Source of the DNA: Candidatus Gastranaerophilales bacterium
Lineage (GTDB): Bacteria; Cyanobacteriota; Vampirovibrionia; Gastranaerophilales; Gastranaerophilaceae
Length of the DNA stretch: 64,000 nucleotides
Direction: 5' to 3'
Assembly: GCA_944326585.1 (NCBI GenBank)
Contig: CALVEN010000003.1
Location: forward strand, 124,001 to 188,000
The translations under genes and the position numbers were made by a program. Positions 34,196 through 44,435 of this stretch are shown piece after piece. Each line of letters opens with the position of its first letter. Within the stretch, counting starts at the first letter, position 1. The notes below the pieces were generated by a model. It saw nothing but the letters and a program-made list of their open reading frames with translations. It was not told the DNA's origin and ran no database searches.

Positions 34196-36844
34196 TTAAG
34201 CTTTCAAAGATTGTATCAAATCTTTTATCGTATTTTCCTGTCCCGTAATTTCATCAATTCTGGCTTTAGTCTGTTCAATCAGTTCTTTCGGGGCATTTGC
34301 AACGAATTTTTCGTTATTCATTCTGCCGGAGAGTGAATTTTTTTCAGCGAGAAGTTTGTCGAGTTTTTTCTGCTGACGTTTAATTTCTTCGTTAAAATCA
34401 ATAAGATTTTCCAGCGGAATTATTATTTTGGAAGCTGAAACAACCGCTGTTGCGGATTTTTTCGGCATTGGCACAGTGTCATCCGCATAAGAAATTTTTT
34501 CAACTTTTGCAAGACGTTTGATATAAGATTCAATAACTTCAAATGTTAATTTTTCTGATTTTTCAGCCCTGATTTCAATATCAAACTTCAAAGATGACGG
34601 TATATTAAAGCTTTGACGGACATTTCTGAGAGATTTAATCGCTTCAAACACAAGCTCCATTTCATCCGCTTCTTTAATAAAAGCAAATTTTTCATCGTAA
34701 ACGGGGAAATCCGCAAGCATAATTGCCTTAAATTTTTTGTCCTGAGGAATAAGCTGCCAAACTTTTTCAGTAATATGCGGCATAATCGGATGAAGTAATC
34801 TCAATGCCATATCAAGGACATATCTCAAAACTCTTTGAGTATTCAATTTCAAATTCTCATCCTGAAGCTGAATTTTAGCGATTTCAACATACCAGTCGCA
34901 ATATTTATTCCAGAAGAAATCATACAAAATATGTGCATTTTCGCCGATTCTGTAATTTTTCATATTTTCGTTGAAATCTTTTGCGGCATTATTCAACTCA
35001 TTCAAAATCCACCTGTCAGCGATGGTTAATTTTGAAAAATCAATGTCGTTATTGTCAACGCCTTCCAAATTCATCAACACAAATCTTGAGGCGTTCCAGA
35101 TTTTGTTGGCGAAATTTCTGCCGTATTCAAATCTTTCGTCGCTGATTTTAATATCCTGACCGCCATATGTACAAAGAGAGGTCATTGTAAATCTCAAGGC
35201 GTCAGAACCGTATTTGTCAATAATAACAACGGGGTCAATTGTATTACCTTTTGATTTGGACATTTTCTGACCTTTTTCGTCACGGATAAGCCCGTGGATA
35301 TAAACTGTTGAAAACGGAGCTTTTTTCGTAAATTCAAGCCCCATGGTAATCATTCTGGCAACCCAGAAGAAAATTATATCAAAACCTGTGACAAGAACGC
35401 TTGTCGGGTAGAATTTTTTAAAATCATCACTTTCGGTATCAGGCCATCCCATAGTAGAAAACGGCCAAAGACCCGATGAAAACCAAGTATCCAGAACGTC
35501 GCTGTCCTGAGTATAATGTTCGGGATCAGGATTTTCTTTTGCGACTACCATTTCGCCGGTTTCGTTATGGTAATACGCCGGAATTTGGTGCCCCCACCAC
35601 AATTGACGGGAAATACACCAGTCGCGGATATTTTCCATCCAACCGAGATAATTCTTTTCCCAGCGTTCGGGAACAAACTTAATCCTGCCGTCTTTAACCG
35701 CTGCAATAGCTTCTTTTGCAAGCGGTTCCATTTTTACAAACCACTGTTCTGATAAAAGCGGCTCAATAGTAGTGTTGCAGCGCTGGCATTTACCGACATT
35801 ATGTTCATGATCGCGGGTTCTTAATAAGAAATTATTATAAGACAGCATGCCAATCATTTTTTCACGTGCTTCATATCTGTCAAGTCCGTGGAATTCCTGC
35901 GGAACTTCACCGCAAGCCTTCATTTTACCTTCACCGTCAATAACCCAAATCGGCTGGAATCCGTGGCGTTTGCCGACTTCAAAGTCATTGGGGTCATGCG
36001 CAGGCGTAATTTTAACCGCACCTGTTCCGAAATTTTTGTCAACATATTCATCCGCAATAATCGGGATTTCTCTGCCTGAAAGCGGAATTACAACTGTTTT
36101 TCCGATAAGTTCGGAATATTTATGGTCATCAGGGTGAACAGCGATTGCAACATCACCGAACATTGTTTCCGGACGGGTAGTTGCAACAATTATGGCACCA
36201 GATTCGCCTTTCAAGGGGTAAGAAATTTCCCACAAATGCCCCTGTTCGGTTTCATATTCGGTTTCAACATCGGAAATAGCGGACTGACAGCGGGGACACC
36301 AGTTTACGATATATGCGCCTTTATAGATTAAGCCTTTTTCATAAAGTTTTACAAAAACCTCTTTTACGGCATCGGAACAGCCTTTATCAAAAGTAAATCT
36401 TTCTCTTGAACGGTCAAAAGATGCACCGAGGCGTTTGCACTGATCAAGGATAGCGGATTTATGCTTGTTTGCCCAATCCCAGGTTTCTTCCAAGAATTTT
36501 TCTCTGCCCAAATCCTGACGGGTCAAACCTTTTTCGCGGAGTTTTTTCTCAACGACATTTTGGGTTGCAATACCCGCGTGGTCGGTACCCGGAACCCATA
36601 AAGCTTCATAGCCGCTCATTCTGTGATAGCGGATTAAAATGTCCTGCAAAGTTTCATCTAACGCATGCCCCATGTGAAGAACACCCGTTACGTTCGGAGG
36701 AGGAATTACAATGGAATAAGCCGGCTTTTCGCTTTTTGCGTCAGCCTTAAACATTTCATTGTCTTCCCAGAACTTGTATATTTCTTCTTCGGTTGTTTTT
36801 GCATCATAAACTGTAGGTAAATCTTCTATCTTAACTTTTAACAT
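34196..36844 (-). CDS. valS: Valine--tRNA ligase
   Basis: 882 residues, full length for ValRS. HIGH-type PPPNVTGVLHMGHALDETLQ near residue 45 and KMSKS in GQKMSKSKGNTIDP near 530. The CP1 editing domain lies between. The C-terminus is the ValRS coiled-coil arm (KKLDKLLAEKNSLSGRMNNE). Starts on ATG with a purine-rich leader (AAGAAGGAC). Single gene closed by its own terminator. Confidence 0.97.
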   Translation of the reverse strand: MLKVKIEDLPTVYDAKTTEEEIYKFWEDNEMFKADAKSEKPAYSIVIPPPNVTGVLHMGHALDETLQDILIRYHRMSGYEALWVPGTDHAGIATQNVVEKKLREKGLTRQDLGREKFLEETWDWANKHKSAILDQCKRLGASFDRSRERFTFDKGCSDAVKEVFVKLYEKGLIYKGAYIVNWCPRCQSAISDVETEYETEQGHLWEISYPLKGESGAIIVATTRPETMFGDVAIAVHPDDHKYSELIGKTVVIPLSGREIPIIADEYVDKNFGTGAVKITPAHDPNDFEVGKRHGFQPIWVIDGEGKMKACGEVPQEFHGLDRYEAREKMIGMLSYNNFLLRTRDHEHNVGKCQRCNTTIEPLLSEQWFVKMEPLAKEAIAAVKDGRIKFVPERWEKNYLGWMENIRDWCISRQLWWGHQIPAYYHNETGEMVVAKENPDPEHYTQDSDVLDTWFSSGLWPFSTMGWPDTESDDFKKFYPTSVLVTGFDIIFFWVARMITMGLEFTKKAPFSTVYIHGLIRDEKGQKMSKSKGNTIDPVVIIDKYGSDALRFTMTSLCTYGGQDIKISDERFEYGRNFANKIWNASRFVLMNLEGVDNNDIDFSKLTIADRWILNELNNAAKDFNENMKNYRIGENAHILYDFFWNKYCDWYVEIAKIQLQDENLKLNTQRVLRYVLDMALRLLHPIMPHITEKVWQLIPQDKKFKAIMLADFPVYDEKFAFIKEADEMELVFEAIKSLRNVRQSFNIPSSLKFDIEIRAEKSEKLTFEVIESYIKRLAKVEKISYADDTVPMPKKSATAVVSASKIIIPLENLIDFNEEIKRQQKKLDKLLAEKNSLSGRMNNEKFVANAPKELIEQTKARIDEITGQENTIKDLIQSLKA

Positions 36845-36921
36845 GTTTAGTCCTTCTTATTTATATCCCGTAATTTAAGAATATCACAAAAATATAAAAA
36901 ATCCGACAGATTAATTAACTA

Positions 36922-37712
36922 TACATAAAAACTAGTGCCAAAGGCACGACAACATATTGTGACAATATTTGTATAGCCGCTTTATATGATTATTAGTCAA
37001 ATAACACAATAATTAGTATTACCGCTTTACATAAAAACTATTATAGGTATATATCAGCATTTTCTTTCTCTTTTTTTGCGAAGAAAAGAGAAAGAAAACG
37101 CTGGCAAAAGAAAGAGAAACACGCTGTTTATTTGCAATCCTTTGGATTGCTCAAGCCCTGACGGGCGCACTCCGTGCCGTTGCAGTATTTTATCCCTCTC
37201 CCCCTTGGGGTAGAGGGTGTCACGTAGTGACGGGAGAGGGGCTAAAATCCTGCAATCTTTTACCGCGCCTTCTTACTCGCTCGCAATAAACGGCATTACG
37301 GCGGCGGAGTTCTCCGCCGACCTTCAGCCTCTGCTCGCTCCCGCTATAATCACGGCGCGGCTTAAACAAATATTCGACCTTAACGGAACGAGCAATCATT
37401 ACATAACGAGACAGCTACAAAGCGAGCGTTGTCTGAGCGGCAAGTCTTTTGGATCCCGCAACAAGTGCGGGATGACGTTTAGCGAGTTTGCGAGCTCAGG
37501 GCGAGTTATAGTAATGATTAGCGAGTGCAGTTCCGGTCGAGAGCTTCTTTGGTTACTTTCTTGTCGGTACAAGAAAGTAACAGGTACTGATAATAGTTTT
37601 TATGTAAAGCGGTAATACCAATGCTTGTATTAGTTTACCAATAATCGTATTAAGCGCTTTTACCAATGTCTACACAATATGTTGTCGTGCCTTTGGCACT
37701 AGTTTTTATGTA
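36922..37712. mobile_element. Inverted-repeat-bounded non-coding element (MITE-like)
   Basis: A 40-bp perfect inverted repeat bounds the element (36922-36961 and 37673-37712, beginning TACATAAAAACTAGTGCC). A second perfect 28-bp inverted repeat is nested inside (37016-37043 and 37591-37618, GTATTACCGCTTTACATAAA). The 550-nt core is GC-richer than its surroundings and contains REP-like pieces (CCCTCTCCCCCTTGGGGTAG; GATCCCGCAACAAGTGCGGG) and the palindrome GTTACTTTC...GAAAGTAAC. No transposase or convincing gene is present; a 132-codon open frame inside has no homology I recognise. Confidence 0.7.
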
Positions 37713-37727
37713 AAAATGTATTTAAAA

Positions 37728-37820
37728 TAGATCCCGCAATAAATGCGGGATGACGTATAAGGATTGTCCAAGGTCAAGTGTTTTGTCGTGCCTCAGGCTC
37801 TTTTTATGTAAAAATTTCCA
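37728..37820. repeat. REP-like hairpin plus TGCCTCAGGC half-site
   Basis: GATCCCGCAATAAATGCGGG forms a hairpin and is followed by GTCGTGCCTCAGGCTC and TTTTTATGTAAA. The same hairpin sits in the leader of prepilin C (about 27185-27205). Confidence 0.6.
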
Positions 37821-37822
37821 AT

Positions 37823-37850
37823 AAAAAAGCCCGCGATGGCGGGCTTTTTT
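37823..37850. terminator. Terminator of fabI
   Basis: AAAAAAGCCCGC / GCGGGCTTTTTT with a GATG loop; near-perfect and bidirectional. Confidence 0.9.
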
Positions 37851-37867
37851 ATATCCATGTAAAATCT

Positions 37868-38680
37868 TTAAGCATTGGCTAAAGATTTTGCGATAATGTC
37901 CATTTCTTCCAGTGATGCGTAAACCGAATGGCATCCGCAATCTACGTAAAGGATGTGGCCGGTAGTGCCGGTTGACAGATCAGATGCCAGATACAAACCG
38001 GCTTTGCCGACATCTTCCAATGCAACGTTACGGTTGAGCGGAGCTTTTGCAATAGCTGCTTTAAGCATTTTATCAAATCCTGAAATACCTTTTGCTGCAA
38101 GAGTTTTAACCGCACCTGCAGAAATACAGTTAACTCTTACACCTTTTTTACCTAAATCAGCAGCCAGATATCTCATAGAAGATTCAAGCGCTGCTTTTGC
38201 AACACCCATTACGTTGTAGTTTGCAACAACATATTCAGAACCCAGATATGTCAATGCAAATATTGAACCGCCTTCGTTCATAATATTTTCAACATTTCTA
38301 CAAATTGAAACTAATGAATAAGCACTTACGCCCATTGCCAGATTCCAGCCGTCATGCGATGTATCAATAAATCTGCCCTGCAAATCCTCTTTTGCAGCAA
38401 AAGCAACAGCGTGAACAACGAAATCTAATTTGCCGTAAACTCTTTCGCATTCGGCTACAACCGCTTTAATTTCATCTTCTTTTGTAACATCACAACTCAT
38501 GATAATTTTTGCGTTCATTTCTTCCGCAAGAGGTCTAACACGTTTTTCCATAGCTTCGCCGGCATAAGTAAATGCAATATCAGCACCCGCTTCAAAAAGC
38601 TGGCGAGCAATTGCATAAGCTATACCGTGTGTGTTTGAAACTCCAAAAATAAGACCTTTTTTGCCTTCCATTAATTTCAT
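37868..38680 (-). CDS. fabI: Enoyl-[acyl-carrier-protein] reductase (NADH), FabI
   Basis: 270 residues, an SDR-fold enzyme reducing enoyl-ACP in the last step of fatty-acid elongation. Cofactor loop KKGLIFGVSNTHGIAYAIAR near residue 7, KLDFVVHAVAFA, then the Tyr-(x6)-Lys-type active site within ANYNVMGVAKAALESSMRYL, and C-terminal GHILYVDCGCHSVYA. Ribosome binding site AAGGAGAAT before the ATG. It is the target of triclosan-like inhibitors in relatives. Confidence 0.95.
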   Translation of the reverse strand: MKLMEGKKGLIFGVSNTHGIAYAIARQLFEAGADIAFTYAGEAMEKRVRPLAEEMNAKIIMSCDVTKEDEIKAVVAECERVYGKLDFVVHAVAFAAKEDLQGRFIDTSHDGWNLAMGVSAYSLVSICRNVENIMNEGGSIFALTYLGSEYVVANYNVMGVAKAALESSMRYLAADLGKKGVRVNCISAGAVKTLAAKGISGFDKMLKAAIAKAPLNRNVALEDVGKAGLYLASDLSTGTTGHILYVDCGCHSVYASLEEMDIIAKSLANA

Positions 38681-38853
38681 AGATAATTCTCCTTCTTAAA
38701 ATCCCTTTTTGAATAAATTAATTTTACCAGAAATAAAATTTTAAGGCAAATTTATAACAATGTAAACAATTGTAACAACATGCAAACATGCTGAAATCAA
38801 GGGTTTACGCACGTTTTTATATATTTAAGAGAGTAAATAACCATGAGAGAGCT

Positions 38854-40659
38854 ATGGGCATAGACGGTTTAGGACAACTGAATAGAGCCGATTTGCAAAA
38901 GATTATGGCACAGCGGAACAGCGGCGCCAGAATTCAAACGTCTCAACAAAATATTAACATGACCCGTAACGGCTCAATTTTTAACATGCCCCGTCCCGAC
39001 CAGACTCCGGGTACCGTGAACTCTCAAAGAACACAGCATTTTTCTAATGTTTCAAATAATAATAAATCAGTGGAAAATAAAGGACAAACAGAACAAAATA
39101 TTTCAGTTGCAGAAGGGAAAGCTGCTGCTGCAAGTGCCGAATCAAGCGCAATGGATGCAAAATCAGGCACTGCAACAACTGAAGCAAATACAAAACAGAT
39201 AAATTCTCTTGCCAGTGACACTAAAAAACTCTCTAAAACCACCAAAAACGAAGAAAAAGATATGCAAAAAACGCTGAAAAATAAACAGCGTGAAGTAGAA
39301 AAAAACAATAAAGAGATACAAAAAATGGCAGAAAACATTGAAGCCGAAAGCACTTCAATGGATGCAATTATGTCGGAGATGGAAACATTAACCGCCGAGC
39401 AGGAAGCAAAAAAATACAGTGCTTATTCACTGGACATTTCCGGTGAAGGTTCTTCCTCCGACGAAATAAGCCAGCAGCTTGCAAGCCTCGGTTCACAAAT
39501 GAATTCAAAAGGCGCTAATATTACAAAATACACAGGGAAAATAAATAAATTACAAACCAAAAACAATAAAACTATTAAAACCATGAACCGGGTAAGCAAA
39601 AATTACCAGAAAACAGTTATAAATACTCAAGCCAAAATAGAGGCTAACCAAACAACAACCGACAAGGTAATGAATGTCGCCAATAAGGTCGGCGAAATTT
39701 CACAATACACATCACTAACAGGCCAGGGCGTTCAATTGATAGGTAAAGGCATGCGAGTGCTGGGTCAAGCCCTTATGGGAACCGGATACGGAGCTATTGT
39801 AGGTCAAGCATTAATAACCGCCAGCGTTCCCGTAGAAGCAACCGGTAAAACCGTAGAGACAGTCGGTAACTACGGTTCAACTGCCGCATCAATTACCAAA
39901 TCGGCATGTTCTGCCGCTAACGGTGATATAGCAGGCGCATTTACAAACGCTGCGTCCGCGATTATGACAGGTACTGCAGCTGCTCAGGGCACTAAAGAAA
40001 TGATGTCCGGCTTTGAAAGCATTAAAGATCAGGCAACTCAGGCTATGCAGCAGGGTGTTGCAAAAGGTGCCGCAAAAGCAGAAGTTAAGAGCATGACTGA
40101 AGGCATGACGAAAAAAGAAATCAAAGCTGAATTCGGCATGTCTAAAGGTCAGATGAAAGATATAGCATACAACAACTCGTTGCAATCCGTACAAGAAACT
40201 ACAGCCGGTATGGATTATAAACAAATCGGCAACGCAGTTAAAAACAATACAACACAAGGTCAATCTATTATGAATAGCGCACAGAATAGTGCATCGAGCG
40301 GCATAACAACAAGCCAGACTAATATAGCAAATGCAAAAGCTGCCGTTGCTGATCAAGGCAAAAAAGCTGTAAAACAAGCCGGAAAACAGGCTGCTAAAAT
40401 CGAAGTTGCAAATTCAGCTCAAGGATTAGGCAGCGGAGTTGCAATGGATCCGACCAAAGCTGCTAAAAAGGCTAAAGACGGTCAAATTATGGCTTATGCT
40501 CAAAAAGCCGCAAGCAGCCTTCAGATGGCAGGCTCTATGATTGCTCAATTCCAGCAATCGCAGGCACTGTATGAACCATCCGGATATGCCTACCAAGACT
40601 GGGACAGACTTAACCGGATTCATTCCAACAGAAAAATTATGGGCAGATACGCAGCTTAA
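38854..40659 (+). CDS. Large coiled-coil protein with hydrophobic centre, translocator-like
   Basis: 601 residues from the ATG at 38854 (GAGAGAG before it); an in-frame ATG at 38788 lacks this. N-terminal 100 residues are Asn/Gln/Ser-rich. Residues about 115-200 form a Lys/Glu-rich coiled coil (EEKDMQKTLKNKQREVEKNN). Residues about 285-375 are a Gly/Ala-rich hydrophobic segment (IGKGMRVLGQALMGTGYGAI and VGQALITASVP). The rest is polar, Ala/Gln-rich helices. No signal peptide. The layout recalls type III translocators of the IpaB/SipB kind, but I see no sequence signature; the call is architectural only. Confidence 0.7.
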   Translation: MGIDGLGQLNRADLQKIMAQRNSGARIQTSQQNINMTRNGSIFNMPRPDQTPGTVNSQRTQHFSNVSNNNKSVENKGQTEQNISVAEGKAAAASAESSAMDAKSGTATTEANTKQINSLASDTKKLSKTTKNEEKDMQKTLKNKQREVEKNNKEIQKMAENIEAESTSMDAIMSEMETLTAEQEAKKYSAYSLDISGEGSSSDEISQQLASLGSQMNSKGANITKYTGKINKLQTKNNKTIKTMNRVSKNYQKTVINTQAKIEANQTTTDKVMNVANKVGEISQYTSLTGQGVQLIGKGMRVLGQALMGTGYGAIVGQALITASVPVEATGKTVETVGNYGSTAASITKSACSAANGDIAGAFTNAASAIMTGTAAAQGTKEMMSGFESIKDQATQAMQQGVAKGAAKAEVKSMTEGMTKKEIKAEFGMSKGQMKDIAYNNSLQSVQETTAGMDYKQIGNAVKNNTTQGQSIMNSAQNSASSGITTSQTNIANAKAAVADQGKKAVKQAGKQAAKIEVANSAQGLGSGVAMDPTKAAKKAKDGQIMAYAQKAASSLQMAGSMIAQFQQSQALYEPSGYAYQDWDRLNRIHSNRKIMGRYAA

Positions 40660-40680
40660 TTTTTTCAAAGCATATAAAAA

Positions 40681-40707
40681 AAGACCAGCCAATGGCTGGT
40701 CTTTTTG
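40681..40707. terminator. Bidirectional terminator
   Basis: AAGACCAGCC AAT GGCTGGTCTT, flanked by A-run and T-run; shared by the coiled-coil gene (plus) and the adhesin (minus). Confidence 0.9.
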
Positions 40708-40725
40708 AAGTTCTTTAGCAGGTAA

Positions 40726-43700
40726 CTACTTCATTGTTATATTATTAGCTTCATTCAATAATATATTCATATAGAGTAGCTTGTTAGCTGTTGCCTGATC
40801 GAGGTTTATAAACTCGGCACCTGCTCTGACATCCGTAGCGGTCACGATTTTTACATCAGCGTTGATATCCAAATCGCCGTATGAGATTTGTACCGGAACC
40901 ACATCTCCGACTTTCAATTGATTATGATGTCTTACCGCTATACCGCCTCTTGAGATATCCAGAAGAGACTCAATTTGAGCGTTCTGTTGTAATTCAACAG
41001 GATTACGGTTACCTGCAACATCAAATCTCATATATTGACGTTTATCAATCGAAGGAATTGTTTCATCGATTACATTACGCTGAATGTATGTTTCTTTACC
41101 GGTATCTCTGTCATAAGACGGATCATCATCAGTATCGGTATCGATATCAGAATCGCTGTCATTATCGGTATCTGTATCAGTATCGGTATCTGTATCTGAA
41201 TCCATATCAGTATCGGTATCAGTGTCAGTATCAGAATCACTATCTGCGTCACTGTCGGAATCAGCATCCGAATCCGTGTCTGAATCGGTATCGGTATCAG
41301 AATCACTGTCCGCATCACTGTCCGAATCAGCATCTGAATCCGTATCCGTATCGGTATCTGTATCTGAGTCACTGTCTGAATCGGCATCCGAATCAGCGTC
41401 TGAATCCGTATCCGTATCGGTATCTGTATCTGAGTCACTGTCTGAATCAGCATCCGAATCAGCGTCTGAATCCGTATCCGTATCGGTATCTGTGTCTGAG
41501 TCACTGTCTGAGTCAGCGTCCGAATCAGCATCTGAATCCGTATCCGTATCGGTATCTGTATCTGAGTCACTGTCTGAATCAGCGTCTGAATCAGCATCTG
41601 AATCCGTATCAGTATCGGTATCTGTATCTGAGTCACTATCTGAGTCAGCGTCTGAATCAGCATCTGAATCCGTATCAGTATCGGTATCTGTATCTGAGTC
41701 ACTGTCTGAATCAGCGTCTGAATCAGCGTCTGAATCCGTATCCGTATCGGTATCTGTGTCACTATCTGAGTCAGCATCCGAATCAGCGTCTGAATCCGTA
41801 TCTGTGTCTGTATCTGAGTCACTGTCTGAGTCACTATCTGAATCGGTATCACTATCAGCATCTGAGTCAGCATCGCTATCGGCATCCGTATCACTGTCGG
41901 AATCTGCATCACTGTCGGAGTCAGCATCGCTATCAGTATCCGTGTCAGTATCAGTATCAGAGTCACTATCTGAATCGCTATCTGAATCACTATCTGAATC
42001 ACTATCTGAATCGCTATCTGAATCGCTATCTGAATCGCTATCTGAGTCACTGTCTGAATCGCTGTCACTATCACTGTCTGAATCTGAATCACTGTCTGAA
42101 TCCGTATCTAACGGCAATTCATCTTCATAGTAGTAATTTCTTTCATCTTCTTCATGGTCGATTTCAAGAACATCTTCCGGTCTTACAGGTCTTGTACCGA
42201 TTGTAACTTCATTATCATCAGTTCCCTGAACCGGATTAGTTGTATCATCATCTACAACTGTAAATTGAACATATTCTTTACCGTCAACAATAACTTTATT
42301 TTCGTCATCATTTATAAAATGTTTACCGTCGATATAAATATCATCTGCGACTATTGTAATTTCTTCGGTATTCGGATCATTGTCACCCTGAACTCTGCCG
42401 TTGATAACTGTTACGACACTTTGAGCTCTGTCTTCGTCAACTCTTGTATCAGGATTAATATCCAAAGCCTTTAATATAACATTTTCAGGAGCGACATCCC
42501 TGTTTTCACCATAGTAATCTACCGGAGTATTCGGAACAGAACCGAGATTTTCGATGGTTAAAGATTTACCTTCGGTTACAAGCCTGATTGTTTTAGCTGC
42601 GGTAACTTCTGTAATATCAACATTACCGGTAAATTGGATATCAATGCTTCCCTGTTTTGAAATTATCGTACAGATTTTAGTATCATTACCAAGCGTTTGA
42701 ACGTTAATGTCGCCTGTTTTAGCAAGCATATCAACACCGTAATTTTCAGCGTCAGTTTGTTCAATTACCAATCTGTTATCACCTTCACCAAGACCGCCGC
42801 TTGCGATTAAAGAAATACCTTTACCGGAAACATTGACCTGATCCTGATTTCCGTTTGCATTGATAATTGAATACGGCGTTTCGCCTTTAACTGCTGAATC
42901 AGCCAGAAGTATAACTCTGCCGTCAGTGGATTTAATCTGGCCGACTCTCATATCGCTGTCGATACTGGCTAAATTAATATCATTTGTAGCTTGAGCATCA
43001 ATTTTACCTGAGATTCTTGTATTAATAGATTTTGTAAGATCTCTTGCATCAGGTCCTACGCCGACACATTCGCCGCCTTCACAGACCAAACCGACCTCAC
43101 CGTCACCAATTCCGCCATTTTGAACATTAATTGTTAAATTGCCGCCTTCGTTGGTTACAAGGTGGGTTTTATTTGTTCCGTTATTTATAAGATTTCCGTT
43201 TTCAAGATTAATATTCAAATCGCCGTACGAAGTAATATAATCATCATTAAAACGGTCGCCTATTGTTAAATCCGAATTTGCATTATTAATATTTACTCCG
43301 CGTCCTGAAACGGTACCTTCAACATTTGTACCGCCGGCACCAGTGTTTGTAATATTCACAAGACCGTTGCCGGAAACATTACCGGCGCTTGCGATTTTTA
43401 CACCGTCAACGCCTGTGTTTTCAATTGTAACTTCACCGGAGCCAAAGTTTTTAACATTACCGGCAATTTCGACTCCCGAATTTTCGTTTCCGTATGCTTT
43501 AATTACGATTCTGCCGTTTTCATTTGCAAGCTTTGCACCCGATGTAATGTTATTTGTATTTACAAGCTGATTAAATAAAGTATTTGCCTGCTGTTCTGAA
43601 GTCAACTGGGTTAAATTATTAACTCCGCTCATAATACCGGCATTTTGACCTACCGCAATTGATGCGGCATTAATATTTACGCCCTCTTGTGTAAATACTT

Positions 43701-44244
43701 TACCGTTTATAAGGACATCCGCATTGCCTTTACTATTTTGAATAGCATTTAAATTGCCGATATTCGGTGCATTTCTTAATTTATCAAAATCGTTCTGATT
43801 TGGAGTTAATACTGACAATGAGCCGACATTCAAAACGCCGCTCGCACCGACAACCATGCCGTTCGGTGAAATAAATACCGCTTTACCGTTATAAAAAGCA
43901 TTGTCACGCATTGAGTTGACAATACCGTTAATATTAATTCTATCCTGGACAAGGTTGACAAACGTTTCAATATTTCTGTTACCATATTTGAAAATCAAAT
44001 TGGCAATATCACCTTCGCTCAAATTAAACTTATCATACTGTCTGAAACCGGTATCACCGCTAATACTTCCGGGATCAATATTATACTGACCGTTAGCGCC
44101 GGGCTGCAGCCAGCCGCCGGGCAGATTAGTCCCGCCGATTTCAGTTGCCATCGCAGGTATTACCATTGATTGCTGCATCAAGAAAAACGTTGTCAGCAAA
44201 GACGCAATTACTCTTCTTTGTCTTTTCATCGTGTCAAGTTTCAT
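40726..44244 (-). CDS. Secreted SD-repeat haemagglutinin-type adhesin with C-terminal PilZ domain
   Basis: 1172 residues from ATG 44244 (AAAGGAC before it). A long signal peptide with a basic n-region ([18 protein letters not shown], ending IPAMA). Residues about 40-210 are a two-partner-secretion haemagglutinin domain ([20 protein letters not shown] and [16 protein letters not shown]), followed by beta-helix-like repeats to about 700. Residues about 712-1038 are a nearly pure Ser-Asp repeat with Thr and Ala variants. The last 110 residues form a PilZ domain: KRQYMRFDV carries RxxxR, and [11 protein letters not shown] carries DxSxxG, the two c-di-GMP motifs. Such a module is normally cytosolic. 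No transmembrane anchor follows. Confidence 0.9.
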   Translation of the reverse strand: MKLDTMKRQRRVIASLLTTFFLMQQSMVIPAMATEIGGTNLPGGWLQPGANGQYNIDPGSISGDTGFRQYDKFNLSEGDIANLIFKYGNRNIETFVNLVQDRININGIVNSMRDNAFYNGKAVFISPNGMVVGASGVLNVGSLSVLTPNQNDFDKLRNAPNIGNLNAIQNSKGNADVLINGKVFTQEGVNINAASIAVGQNAGIMSGVNNLTQLTSEQQANTLFNQLVNTNNITSGAKLANENGRIVIKAYGNENSGVEIAGNVKNFGSGEVTIENTGVDGVKIASAGNVSGNGLVNITNTGAGGTNVEGTVSGRGVNINNANSDLTIGDRFNDDYITSYGDLNINLENGNLINNGTNKTHLVTNEGGNLTINVQNGGIGDGEVGLVCEGGECVGVGPDARDLTKSINTRISGKIDAQATNDINLASIDSDMRVGQIKSTDGRVILLADSAVKGETPYSIINANGNQDQVNVSGKGISLIASGGLGEGDNRLVIEQTDAENYGVDMLAKTGDINVQTLGNDTKICTIISKQGSIDIQFTGNVDITEVTAAKTIRLVTEGKSLTIENLGSVPNTPVDYYGENRDVAPENVILKALDINPDTRVDEDRAQSVVTVINGRVQGDNDPNTEEITIVADDIYIDGKHFINDDENKVIVDGKEYVQFTVVDDDTTNPVQGTDDNEVTIGTRPVRPEDVLEIDHEEDERNYYYEDELPLDTDSDSDSDSDSDSDSDSDSDSDSDSDSDSDSDSDSDSDSDSDSDSDSDSDTDTDTDTDSDADSDSDADSDSDTDADSDADSDADSDTDSDSDSDSDSDTDTDTDSDADSDADSDSDTDTDTDTDSDADSDADSDSDSDTDTDTDTDSDADSDADSDSDSDTDTDTDTDSDADSDADSDSDSDTDTDTDTDSDADSDADSDSDSDTDTDTDTDSDADSDADSDSDSDTDTDTDTDSDADSDADSDSDSDTDTDTDTDSDADSDSDADSDSDTDTDSDTDSDADSDSDADSDSDTDTDTDTDMDSDTDTDTDTDTDNDSDSDIDTDTDDDPSYDRDTGKETYIQRNVIDETIPSIDKRQYMRFDVAGNRNPVELQQNAQIESLLDISRGGIAVRHHNQLKVGDVVPVQISYGDLDINADVKIVTATDVRAGAEFINLDQATANKLLYMNILLNEANNITMK
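41130..42110 (-). repeat. Ser-Asp coding tandem repeats with a 66-bp higher-order unit
   Basis: A 6-nt period (TCAGAT-like on the coding strand, GAATCx on the plus) over about 980 bp. Within about 41340-41760 a 66-bp higher-order unit recurs six to seven times, encoding [10 protein letters not shown] and [12 protein letters not shown]. Such arrays change copy number readily by slippage or recombination and are error-prone in assembly. Confidence 0.9.
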
Positions 44245-44312
44245 ATCAGCTTGTCCTTTCAATTTTTTTGGCTATTCATACACTTCATTTTACCAAGAGT
44301 ATGACCTAAAGT

Positions 44313-44419
44313 AACGTATTTATTACGTTTCTTTAAGTTGAATTCGCACATCATGTCACATTAATATACTTCATATATACATTAACGGCAAAAATGAAAA
44401 AATATTGCGTATTTATTAC
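44313..44419 (-). promoter_or_regulatory. Candidate operator repeats upstream of the adhesin
   Basis: AACGTA-TTTAT-TACGTT (44313-44329) is an inverted repeat, and its core CGTATTTATTAC recurs exactly at 44408-44419, 93 bp away. These flank the presumed promoter of the adhesin gene, and lie in the gap before the flippase end. No promoter boxes are strong enough to call. Confidence 0.4.
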
Positions 44420-44435
44420 AAAATATTAAGAGATT

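Noticed and set aside
37217..37615. 132-codon open frame inside the repeat-bounded element
   Set aside because: It runs through REP-like palindromes and GC-rich repeat pieces and has no recognisable protein features or ribosome binding site.
41130..42110. CRISPR array
   Set aside because: Regular repetition here is protein-coding Ser-Asp repeat; there are no unique spacers and no cas genes.
40881..42206. Long plus-strand open frames (441, 302 codons) and a minus-strand 340-codon frame across the SD array
   Set aside because: They are other-frame readings of the 6-bp Ser-Asp repeat (Ser-Glu and Ile-Gln style low-complexity products) and lack ribosome binding sites.
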